Shown here in pieces: positions 1-11,008 of a stretch of DNA of 64,000 nucleotides. Source of the stretch: Taenia hydatigena (lineage: Eukaryota > Platyhelminthes > Cestoda > Cyclophyllidea > Taeniidae); contig JADWOT020000006.1 in assembly GCA_036345935.2 (NCBI GenBank), positions 9,522,519 to 9,586,518 on the forward strand. The letters run 5' to 3'. Position 1 is the first letter of the stretch. The number at the start of each line of letters is the position of its first letter. A program made the position numbers and the translations under genes. Below the pieces are notes generated by a model. The model was not told the DNA's origin. It saw nothing but the letters and a program-made list of their open reading frames with translations, and ran no database searches.

Positions 1-3000
1 TTCTGGAATGTCGCCAATCTCTTGTATGATTCAATGTCTGAGTCTATAAGAATGCATGCATCCGGGGACACGAACAAAGTTACAACTAAAAAAGTAAAGG
101 TATTCGGAAAAGAGACGCAAAGACATCAATCGGCGCATTGCTGACGAGGTGCGACAGTATCATAAGAGAATTAATGCGTTCAACATCCACTTAGAGTTGC
201 CATAGTTATGAAAGGCGAGTCGCGCTATCATCGTCTGTACTTTAAACTACGCATTTTGAATCGAAGGCCTTCATGGTGTATGCGATGCTCATTAGCCGGC
301 ACTTTGCTGCCCTCTTGTGTCTTTCGCTCAGACCACTTAAAAGGGGTAATTCTAAGATTTGAATTTTCAAGAACTTTCAGCACCTACGGCTAACGCTCAA
401 CGAATCGACGAGATTGGCAAGGCCGTTGTTACCAGGAGCCAAAAATTACAACCAAGCAGCTGCGGATATTCTCTTTAGTTTATTTAATCTTACAGGTCTT
501 TCAGAGGGAGTAAGTTTAAAAATAATTTCTATGATAGAATAGATTGGCACTGTCTCACAATGAGCAAAGAATAGTCAAACGAGCCTATGCATTGGCAAAT
601 TTGCAAAACCGAAATGAGCTGTCATGGTCAGGAATCCGTACTTAATTGTCCCATCTGGAGATGGAACACTGTAAGACGGCTTAAGGAGGCACACGGGGAT
701 TGTTGCAGGCTAGTCATCTGTTATGAAAATGCAGTGAGGCCATTTAGCTTGGTGAGCAGGCTTTACATCCTAATGAATCGACGAAAAGTCTTTAGTGTCG
801 CCTTAAAAAACAAACTCTTATTTACTTAATGGTCATGACGCAGGGAATCAATGAAAACTACTTTTGATTACACAAATTTTGGTGTTGCTTGACGAAATGG
901 TGCGTTTCCGTAATGCTCATCAAAAATCGGGCGATTTCAAGACCCAGACAATGCAGTGGCACCCTTAATGGAACTGCAAGATGCGCAACCTTTATTATTG
1001 TGGTATTCGTCTTGTCTGCCGCCATGAAAAAGTTGAAAGGAATTCCCACACCTTATTTAAAAAATCCGCCTTCTTTGGGTTCCTCAAGTAAAGTTTTAGT
1101 TTTCAGACTTCTGCCCATTTATGATCACACACACAAGCTACGTCATAATTGGTTTTGGAATGGGTAAAAATTGAAGTCTACTTTTTAAATCTGCGTCTGC
1201 TCTATAACATGGTATACAAAATAGCGATTATATAATCTTGTTTCTCTTGGCGTGAGTGATGATTTAAAGACTGTTTGCGGTTCTAACTAACATTACAAGC
1301 TGGAAGGGCTGGTGTGGTCATGTGAGAAATCGGGCACTTTTGACGACAGCAGGCGGGATAATCACACAGCAGCAACGCGAGACTGACATGGGGAAACGAG
1401 TGCATAAGGTAGAGTAGTTTTAATAATTTTGCTAACAAGTAGTGTTAAATTATCAGCGGGAAGGAGTAGAAGGTCTTAGAAGTACATTCTGATTCAATTA
1501 CGCATTCACCCATATAATTGTTTGCATCAATTATTAAAAAAACCTGTGGTAAAAAGTCGAAGGTTAGGCCTGTCCAAGGTTAACATCGAAAAAATGTGCA
1601 ATAAAAGAAAGAAACTTTGATTTTTGGCTATTAGAAAAGCGGTGCTATTCTTATCGCCAAAAGAGGGTATTATATGATTCTGTGGCAATCGACGAAGACG
1701 CCTGTTTTGGAATACTAGCTCCCAGGTTTCGTCACCATTATCAAGAGGTAGGAAGTGATAACCTAAGAGGCTATTCATCAGGGGCATTAACTGCGGCTCA
1801 AGGCCTATTCACGGCATTCTGAATGATCAGCTAAATTGTCTAGCGCCCCTATAAGAATGTCCTGAATAACGCTTGTTCCGAAAATTCTGGTCGACTCACT
1901 CCTACTGCTGGCCACCGGAAACCTTTTCGTGGAAGTGATTTTGGAATAAAACATATTATCCATATTAAACATCAGAGATTAATATGGACACTCTATTCAA
2001 CTGCCAATGTCAGGTGTATAACACCAGGATTTGACATATCAGTTCAGCTAATTAAAAAATACAATATGCTTTCCTTCTAAGTGTCAAAATATTTACGATT
2101 AAAATAAAAATGTTTTGATTAAAGCACTTTTCGTTGGGAGCATAAGAGGATAAAAGAATAAGAATGCCTCTTGAAAATCAAAATAGAAACGTGCAAATGG
2201 GTCTCAAACCCACAAAGTAGAGCACGAGTTTTTAAAAAAAATTTGGTTTTCATGTTTGAATTTCGCAAGGAAAGGCACTAGCAAAGGGTAATTTAGCACA
2301 ATTCGAAAAGCTGCGCTCGTTCAAGTAAGTTGGAAGCATAACTTGGGTGAGTTTATTTAGGGGTGAAGAGTCGATTCACAACATACTCATATCGCCACCA
2401 CAGGCAGTTCGTGGCGCCGGTGGTTAATTCAATTGGCAGTCTCACACATCCGCCTTTGAATGGCAAATTCAGCATACGGAATTCAAACGATTAAAACAGG
2501 GCACGCAACGCGTACGTCAACACGGCTATAAATACACGGATTATATGCATAAATTACGTGGAAATTCATTATCACAACTCCAACCACCCCGGACTCCATA
2601 TCCTCACTCAGAGCACCCGAATGAGCACCTTAGTGACTATCTTACAACCACTACTCAAAGTCTACCTATTCAGAGAATTGTTATGCGGTCGTACAAATCT
2701 CCCTACTTATTTTTAATGACGCCACTATTCTCGAAAGGCGGCTAGCAACAATCACTTTGCAAAAATTATCACTATCGGCACTTCAAAATTGGTTAATTTG
2801 GCAATTAACGAGAATGATTAATTTTTTACTAGGCATTGTCAATGCTGCCATAGCTAGTCTCATTAAGTCTTCCTGCATAAATAATTTTCCCTGCACATAA
2901 GAATGAGGTGATACGGCATTACTTTTGTATGATAGTGAGCAGGAGCTAACTTCTTCGGTGTTACCCTGATAATTCAACGAGGAAGCAAATACTAAAGATG

Positions 3001-3369
3001 AATTTTCCAGAAGTTGAGTAAATTTGCCCGCCTTTACAATGGCTACCACAGCCTGCATCCCTTTACACGCATCTCCGAATCAGGGCGTTACCTTACAGTT
3101 GGTCACTGTTGCAGTTTTCACATTTCATGTTCCACTCTTGCAAAGCTCATCAGACGTTCATTTTTCGAAAGAATCAATTCATTGATAATTTTTTCTCTAA
3201 CATTCAGACCACCGACAGAATAAAAGTGAAAAGGAATACAATGTATTTCTAATATGTAATTCATTAAGGCAGGTGTTCTGATATCATTCATAAAATAGGA
3301 GAGAGGATTATTCAAAAAAGTAACCCTTACAAAAAATACAAGACCTCATTTGTCCGTAGGTGGAAATGG
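1..3369. other. Gene-free stretch at left edge
   Basis: No open frame here has a recognisable domain, convincing coding composition or paired splice signals. The sequence is AT-rich with short random frames on both strands. It runs up to the stop codon of the minus-strand gene at 3370. I see no repeat unit, RNA gene or LTR copy in it. Confidence 0.5.
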
Positions 3370-4335
3370 TTAGTAGTATGGTCCTCTATTTCGGGGCACC
3401 TTCAGAAAGGGCGTATAGAAGGTAAGGGAACGCGGCTTGATCGGTCGAACAACGACCGTTTCGTCAGAGTATTCCGAATCGTCGTAGCCGTATCCAGACG
3501 TTTGTCCATCATAATCATCATCCACGTAGTCGGGTTCGTAAGAAATCCGACTTCTTGAATAACTGGATGACTCATATCGCCTACTCGGAACATAACCGCG
3601 GTGAGCGCTTCGTGTTAACTGGTCAGCAAAGCTGTTCATATCGTCTTCTCCCTGGCGATAACCCACGTTGAAGGCCGTCGATCGGCTCCTTCTGTCAAAT
3701 GCAGCTTCCGAATTTCCACCCATGCTACAGCTTTTGAGCCCTGGCTTTGACCCTGTAGATCTATACCCATTGGAGGGACCATGGTGCATTTTGGTGTTGT
3801 CATTGTAACTCATTTCAGAAGACATATTTTTGGAATAGTCGGAAGCCGCAAAGCCCCCGTCCTTAGGAGGTGTCCGCTTATGCTCAGACTGACTTGGGTC
3901 CTCTACACTTTTCTCCGTTCGCTCCGTTGGGGACGCTTGTTTTTCCTTTCCTTTTTTCTCTTGCAAGAATCCACACAACTTATCTCGATTTACGACATCA
4001 GCAACGACTACTTGGTAGCAAGTGTTTTTGCCTTTGGAATTTACAATTAAGCGCACCATTTCTGGAGACCCTTCAACAAGTTCAATGTCTTGCAACTCAT
4101 CGTACGGGATTACATGCTTCACTTTCTTCTTGCCCTGTGCATAGAAGTGAACACCATCCTTGAACAGCTTTATATCCGTAGGTTTGTCATTTTTCAGGTC
4201 ACCAAGCTCATCCTTCGACTTAAATGCCTTGGGTTTGAACGTGGGAATTTGGAATAGGCAAAGTTCCGGCTCTTCATCTGTCGAAGTTCCCTTTTTATTC
4301 CCCTTCTTTTTCTTTTCTTTCTGAACAGAAGGCAT
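3370..4335 (-). CDS. Putative PH-like-core protein with Tyr-rich tail (paralogue 1)
   Basis: A single open exon of 321 residues. The start has A at -3 and the frame ends in Gly-Pro-Tyr-Tyr. Residues 1-20 are very lysine-rich. Residues about 50-125 look like a small beta-rich domain of PH/PTB type, with alternating hydrophobic strands around HVIPYDELQDIELVEG and MVRLIVNSKG. Residues 130-220 are polar and probably disordered. The last 75 residues are rich in Tyr, Arg, Ser and Asp, including RRYESSSYSRSR and YEPDYVDDDYDG. There is no signal peptide or membrane segment, so it is probably intracellular. It pairs with the divergent gene at 8091-9098, which shares the core pattern and the tail blocks. 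Function is unknown. Flatworm genomes carry families annotated as trematode PH-like domain proteins, and this may be one; that link is an inference. An unseen 5' non-coding exon is possible. Confidence 0.75.
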   Translation of the reverse strand: MPSVQKEKKKKGNKKGTSTDEEPELCLFQIPTFKPKAFKSKDELGDLKNDKPTDIKLFKDGVHFYAQGKKKVKHVIPYDELQDIELVEGSPEMVRLIVNSKGKNTCYQVVVADVVNRDKLCGFLQEKKGKEKQASPTERTEKSVEDPSQSEHKRTPPKDGGFAASDYSKNMSSEMSYNDNTKMHHGPSNGYRSTGSKPGLKSCSMGGNSEAAFDRRSRSTAFNVGYRQGEDDMNSFADQLTRSAHRGYVPSRRYESSSYSRSRISYEPDYVDDDYDGQTSGYGYDDSEYSDETVVVRPIKPRSLTFYTPFLKVPRNRGPYY

Positions 4336-4553
4336 TTGGTTATTAAAAAGCGCTGCACAGAAGTGAACCTGAAACGCCCCGAATTATGCGCAGTGCCTGC
4401 GCACTCCTGAGGCCTCATTGGCTCCGACGGACCAATCAGACGAGCGCCTTTTGTAGGTGCTTCTGCAGCTCCAACGCGATGCTGGCGTCGGCATGAGAGC
4501 ACTCCTGCCTCTTGTGGGCCTCTCATCTGGATAATGTTACATGGAGCACGCAT

Positions 4554-7500
4554 TTTTACAGCCTCCCGAATGTAAACTGTTAGGCTGAATTTCGGCTAGT
4601 TCTGCATTAGGACAAATCCGTGTAGGGAAAGTTTGTGGTCAGAATGATTCAACTCCACTAGCCTTAATCGCTTCGGCACTGCCTTACTGTGCTACTTGCT
4701 TAGCTCAATCCCACTTCCCTGTTTCGCAATGTCAAAAAGTATCACTTCTATGGCACTGTCTACCCAAAATTAAGGAAAGATGAGTGTCGATCGTTTGATC
4801 TTTTGGTTGTGGGCTCGTACATATGTAAAGATTCTTATTAACCCACCTTTTTTCGGATTTTGGTGCGGTTGAATTCTACTACAATTGGTTCTCTTCTGCT
4901 CCCTTTCAGTTAACTCATTAGTATGAGCTTAATGTCTTTGGCAGTGAACATTTTATCGAGTAACTTCCTTTGGCTGCTAACAAGGGCTGCATCCCTGAGT
5001 AACTTAGATCAGTAGCGTCTTTTGTCTTACGGTGGGACTTTTTTGTTTAAATGATGACATGGTAATAGATTCTTGGCTGGATGATCTATCCCACTTCGAA
5101 TAACTGCTTTCCACAATATCGGAGACAGACAAATGCCTTGATCCACCAATTGCTACCTGTAGTGCATTGCTCATAGTGCTATTTAGGATCCAAATTTTTT
5201 GTGGTAGCAACCGCATATTCTGCCGATAGTCGCAAAATAAAAAGAAATGGTTACAAATAATTCTTAATCTTTTCTTCAATGATGACTCAGTCCGCGTCTA
5301 TCTACCCCGCTTTGATAAACACAGTCACACCCTTGCCTTCGTTGTTCACATCAGGTGACATCTACAAAAATATATTTGTAACAAACACCCACATATTTCC
5401 TCGACCCATAAAATTACAGATTTCTGCAATGCTTTTTTAAACGTAATGGTATCGAAATTGCTTTTAATATGTAAATACCATGTTCCGTATACTTCCCTTA
5501 AATTGTTGTAGCGGTGCTCGTAAAATGGATACACTAAAACGTCATTCCATGTTGTGAAACATAAGAATCGATGGGTATGAGTAAGGCCTCTTATCCTTAT
5601 GACTCAGTTAATGGTATTTTATTAAAGCATTCCGGAACACGCTTTCAATGAAAAATCGTCAAAAGGGTCTGAGATCATGCCATTTTATCTTCATCGTACT
5701 TGCTTTATGGTTGCAGCACTTTTGCGTTATGTGAGTAGCATCTAAGTCTTTCCAAAAGTGGCTTTGAAATGAAGGCTGACTACAATTTCTTATCCAGGTG
5801 AATTCTAAGGCAATACTTGAATGTCTCCGCTTTCATGTAAACTTGATTTGTTAGCTTACTCTAACAAATGATTATTTTGGTTACCGAGTTGATTTCGATT
5901 TAATTTCCACATAAAATTTTAACTTTCAGCTGTGATTTTCAATTCAAGAGCGAACAAAATCTTATTCGTTGAGGCTTCAAATAATATGTATGCAGCAGAT
6001 TTTGCTACGGCCGACAATGCTACTGAGGTTGAACTGGTAGCATATAAATTGTAATTGTTTCCTATAGGAGACTAAATCCTCTCATGATTTAATGTTTTAC
6101 TACTTTTAACTGGAAAAGCTATTTTTATTTAGTTTACTATTGGCCCGTTTGTTGTGTGATTTGATATAGCAAAAATTCTTTAGTTACTGCAATGAATAGC
6201 CTTTTAATGCTCTGAGCATTTTTATTTGTTCTTGGATGCTCTTTATGGAAAATACTTTAACTGCATGTTGATGGTTTTGGCATCAAGTGCCAGTACAATG
6301 CGGAAAAGGGATACTTCGTTGTGCAAAAAATTGGTTTAAAATAGTAAGATACTCTTAATTTTCTCTGCCTATTTAAAGAAAGAGTAGTTTTGTAGTTATT
6401 GTGGTCAATGTAACGCAGCGATAAATGTATCTGTTCCACGTGAAACTAGGGTCACCTGGTTTTAGGAGAGGCAGTGACTTCGGACGTACAAGAAAGTGAT
6501 CCATTAGTAGGCCCCGTGTTGCCTTTTTCTGTCCCTTCTTTCTCCGTTCCCGGCGCAACCCAGATACTAGATTTATTAATAAATCATAGAGTCGCTTGAA
6601 TTAAATGATTATTATAGCTGCGTACTATAAACTGATATGTTAGAGATGGTACAGTAAGTTACTAGCGTCTTTATAAGTGGCTCCAGCATTAAGCCAACTC
6701 TAGAGGATAACATAAAACAAATATTAGTATTTTGAATAGCATCTTTATTTTATCGTTGTTTGACTTTTTGATGCAAAAGTCGGGAGACGTTTTGCTTACA
6801 AATGTGAAATATTACTTAAGTTGCGGTGTCATTAGTGCTATTATTGGGTATTTAATGCATTAACCATTGCGGGCGCTGAATTAAACGATAGCAAAACTAA
6901 CTCCCAAGTGCTCACAGCACCATACTGAGATAGAAATGTCGCCAACTAGCATAGATACGCTAGAGGAAGAAGACGCACAAGTTATTTGTTTAATGTGATG
7001 GTTTGCTGCCTATCTTTAGTGAGGGAGCCGTGACGTGTAAAATGGACTTCTTGCTGTAGAATTTCACATGCGTCTTTGAAGCAGTACCGGTATCCTATGG
7101 GAGCAAATGCTCTGTCAACACTAATAAATGCAATTGTTCGATCTGCTCTGACCTTATTAATTACTTTGATGATGCTTTCGTAAAAGGGAGAACGTTCAAA
7201 AAATTGCGAAAGTTTACCTCAGGAAACGTTCAAAAACACGGTTAATACCTTTACCGTGGTCCATTTACTGGAAGAAGCAAGTAACCTGCATTTCAAATTA
7301 TCAATATAGATAATGACAACATAAATATTTGGACCCTTTCGGTAAGCACAATTTGCTTCTCCAAATCACAAATTGATAACTCTCTTGCAAATTAAAACCG
7401 TTCACCCAAAGCCTGAAATGGTCAAGTTTATTTCTCAAGTCAAAACTTAGCTTAAATTTTAGCATCAAAATGGATCAGTGTTGTGTAATGCCATGCTTCA

Positions 7501-7990
7501 AAAGCATTTTTAAGTCACCCAAATGTTCTTGTAGTGAAATGGCGCTACTCGTGCGACAGCGGAAGCTTAGCATTTTAAACCTTATGGAAATTACTTACGA
7601 TTTTACGATTAAAGGCTCAAGGTGAGACAGAGTTTTGTGCACAGGCAGAGAGGGGAAGACAGTGAACGGGTGGTAAGGTTTGTTGACTAATGGGATGCAG
7701 AGTGCGGAGGATGGATGCCACCCATACAACCCAAAAATCTCATGTGCACGCAAGAATGGTCCATCACACACACGCACAAACAGGTACGCACTATCCATCT
7801 GAGTTATACAAGATTTATTCTAATTACGCATAATCATAAGGTTTAATTGAATGGCATTGCAAGCCCAATTCGCATAAAGACCTTGATAAATCGACGAAGT
7901 AGGGACAATAGGAGGGCAGTCGACAGTTCTGTCGCCCTGTGACTGGCGCAGCAACCATTCACCAATGGGAGCGAGGCACTCCAGTCTGTG
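4554..7990. other. Intergenic region between two divergent paralogues
   Basis: This region separates the starts of the two head-to-head genes, so it should hold both promoters. No coding exon is convincing. The part nearest the right-hand gene (about 7900-8090) is richer in GC and CpG than the rest, as expected for a promoter or 5' untranslated region. No LTR unit or other repeat is visible. Confidence 0.4.
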
Positions 7991-8090
7991 AGTGGCTGCT
8001 CCTGGGTCTGCGCACCGCTCGCGTGCGCACGTGTTGGGGGAGAGCTCTGCCTTATGCAGCAGAGTAGCTGCACTCTCTTTCCACAACACC

Positions 8091-9098
8091 ATGGCATTAC
8101 TCATCGGGGAGGTCGACAAGGAAGGAAGAGCCATATTCTTTCAGAGCCCTGCACACATCTCCGAATCGGTAAAATTTGACAGTTATGACCTCAGCTCCCA
8201 AGATCGAGTAAATAATCTCTACAACGAAAACCGTCTTCCAGACCCGAAATTTCACGGCTACGTCTGCAATTACCCCTCTCACCTCTCCCTCAATTACCGT
8301 AATGAATCAAGGCATCGTAACGTTAAGCAAAAGATAGATTACAAAGCTGTTCAGGCTACCTACCCATGTGAACGCGATCCCACCCTCGTTTTTATGGTTT
8401 TAGCCAACTCAAAAGTTCGGAATCAAATTCGAGTGTTACGTCTTCCTACTCCGATTATGGGGACCAAGTTTCGCTACGTGATTGATCAACTGCAATTGAG
8501 TCCAATTCGCGAAAGCGCCAACTTTAAAAATGGAAGCGTGCGCACAACCATGAATTCCAGCTCAAGTTTCTCCACCCCAATGGCGGAGGAAAGTGATGAT
8601 AGTGTGACCTCGGCCTCTCACTACTTCTATCGCAGTGCTGCACACAACCCGACTATGCAAGCTTTTTACGGGAAGGAAGAGGAGGAACCAAAACTGCCTC
8701 GAGTTCAACCCCTTGCATTTTCTTCTATGACATACTCGAACCCTTACAATTCTCGGCGTTTACCGAATCGGCAAAAGGGTGATGTCTTTGATAATTTCGA
8801 TCCCACCAACTACGAGATCTACCGGCCAGTTTCTCCTAAGTCTCGGGATGGCCGATGTGCCTATGACTACGGGGAATTTCGTCGTTCATCACGAAGACGT
8901 GCGTCCAGACCGCGATTCGAGAGTTCTGGCTACAACTACAGCAGCCGAGCAGCCGTGCGTAACAGGAGCCTTGTCTACCTGGAACCGGAATACGAGGACT
9001 ATAGGGGGAACCGGTACGAATATGATGCGCCGCAAAGATCTACGTTTGACCGAATGTCCAGGAGCGGATTAGCGCCCCGCAGATACGCTTATTACTAG
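8091..9098 (+). CDS. Putative PH-like-core protein with Tyr/Arg-rich tail (paralogue 2)
   Basis: The frame is open from 7992, but I choose the ATG at 8091 because its context, ACACCATGG, is near-ideal. The upstream in-frame ATG would add 33 low-complexity residues. From 8091 the product has 335 residues, close to the 321 of its paralogue at 4335-3370. Residues 65-120 contain a strand pattern matching the paralogue (KIDYKAVQATYP, then LVFMVLANSKVRNQIRVL). The C-terminal 90 residues are rich in Arg, Tyr and Ser (RPRFESSGYNYSS, YLEPEYEDYRG) and end in Tyr-Tyr. No signal peptide or transmembrane segment is seen. An AATAAA signal lies at 9334-9339. Function is unknown. The shared tail blocks make a cytoskeletal or RNA-granule scaffold conceivable, but that is only a guess. 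Confidence 0.75.
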   Translation: MALLIGEVDKEGRAIFFQSPAHISESVKFDSYDLSSQDRVNNLYNENRLPDPKFHGYVCNYPSHLSLNYRNESRHRNVKQKIDYKAVQATYPCERDPTLVFMVLANSKVRNQIRVLRLPTPIMGTKFRYVIDQLQLSPIRESANFKNGSVRTTMNSSSSFSTPMAEESDDSVTSASHYFYRSAAHNPTMQAFYGKEEEEPKLPRVQPLAFSSMTYSNPYNSRRLPNRQKGDVFDNFDPTNYEIYRPVSPKSRDGRCAYDYGEFRRSSRRRASRPRFESSGYNYSSRAAVRNRSLVYLEPEYEDYRGNRYEYDAPQRSTFDRMSRSGLAPRRYAYY

Positions 9099-9333
9099 CG
9101 TGGATCCTTCTAAGTGTAAAAAGATGTTCATTGCACTAAGATGCCACTTCCCCAACATTAGATATTTAAAGTCTCCTACTTCACCTAGAAGGCATATCGT
9201 TTTATACCTTAAAGGCTAGTAACGACCAAATGCCGACTGCGTCCCCGTGTGTTTAAAAAATCGTTTTTTTTCATTAGAGCTCTTGGATTAATTTGGTGAA
9301 TCTTAGCACGGTGTATAGACGTCTATATTCTTC

Positions 9334-9339
9334 AATAAA
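9334..9339 (+). terminator. Polyadenylation signal AATAAA
   Basis: A canonical AATAAA lies about 235 bases after the stop of the plus-strand gene ending at 9098. It is a reasonable distance for a short 3' untranslated region, and no other gene on this strand is near. Confidence 0.5.
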
Positions 9340-10852
9340 AGTTATGATTGTTGATAACCGTACAAAGCAGATGGCTTAGCCCACCACTACGTTACTCAAT
9401 GACAAAGTCGTGACAGCAAAACGATGGGTTTTGTTATATGAAGTCTTAACTCCACTTTATGTCTAACTTTGACGTTTAACCCAATGGCAAAAAGGTTGTC
9501 TTAGGAATTTAAAGGAATTCCGCAAAGCACTTAAATGAAGTTATCGCCCATGAGAGAATGCGTGGAAATGTCTAAGGACGTAAGTTGAGAGCAATTAGCC
9601 CTAATTGCTCTACGGTAGTTAGCACGTACTTGGTGCCAGTTCAAACAGACCTGGATCTGCACGTATGCGTGGTAGACTCGAAAACGAGTGGGTTTTAGGT
9701 AACACTTAATCTTTTGGTAAAACAACTTCGAACATGCATCATGCAGTTCACCGAGAAAAGGTAATCGGAGTGCAGATTTGTCCACCGTAACAAAGTCCCT
9801 CGTTAAAGCACCACAGCCTACCTTCTCTGACGAAAGAAATAAAGCGAAGGACAGGAGTTTGTTGTAACACTTGATTGGAATAGCCGACGATCGCATTCAT
9901 TCGAAAGATGTAAGCACCTTCCTTATTTGTCTCTCCAATTGAAAAGTCATGCATTTTTGAAACTCAAATGTATAGACTGTTGATCGTTTGAGGTAAATAA
10001 ACTAAATGCCTGACACCTAACTTCTTTACCTGAGCACATAAATCACTCGCATTGCAATCAAGCAGTCCACTCCAGTGAAGTGCTAAATTAGTAGGGTAGT
10101 AGGGTGCTCAAAAACTGTCTTTGAATTTCTTTTGTTTTATAACAATTTCAGTTGACACAGAGTAGAGAAGGGTTGTAAAGTTCACTCAATTGCCACAGTA
10201 ATTAAAAAATTATTAATGAGTACCGAAGAAGTCTTATTTGTTTTTGTAGAGTGCGAATTGGGTTCGTAACATTCTGGCTGGTTTACAGACAATCTACCAT
10301 ATAGCATTTACTTTCATAAGTGATTACAATCTACAACCCTATTTTTTGCGTCGATAATTGACAAATTTGTTTTAATATAACGATTCATTGCAAAAATAAG
10401 TCTAATCAGGCGCTTGTGTCTGCGTGGAGAATTACCTAAGTCCAGCCGCTATCGCTTCTCGACTCCGAAAAAGCGTATGCAATGCTTAAGTTGCCAGATC
10501 TATCAAGTCTAATCATAATTTAACTCTATTATGATCAGGCAATTTTGCTACAAGTGAACGAGCGCCTTCATAAGTTTTCACACATTTTCTCTCGAACAGT
10601 GTGCGTTGTGGCCTACCTCCTAGAACGTCAGTCAATTAACACCCACTAAAACTGTAATTGCTTTCCTTCGTCGTCGATCACACTTCCCACATTGAGAGTG
10701 CAGTTTAAGTGCGGGTGTGCAATTCCAACAGACAGCATAAAGTTCTATCAAAGCCAGTAATTAAGATCTTTTACCTACTCAAAATCACCTTTTCCACACT
10801 CACTTTGTGAGACTGCATCAAAACCTAAAATCTATCGGTTGCACGTAATTTT

Positions 10853-11008
10853 CCATTCCTACTACAATAACACCGCTGAGGTAGGGCACCGCCATTTGGC
10901 ATGTTCTGCGTTTGGACGCAGAACCGACTCAAAACAAGTGGTCGAGGCGTTGGCTTCAGCTGTCGGGTCTTCAAATAAAGCGTTGTGGGACCTGCATGGT
11001 TGGCTCAA
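10853..11008 (+). other. Possible isolated coding exon
   Basis: This segment is richer in GC than its surroundings and open in one frame (read as EVGHRHLACSAFGRR and onward to ALWDLHGWLK). It ends exactly at a good donor, CTCAAG followed by GTATAC. A possible acceptor, CCGCTGAG, lies near its start. I recognise no family and find no partner exon, so it may be chance. Confidence 0.15.
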
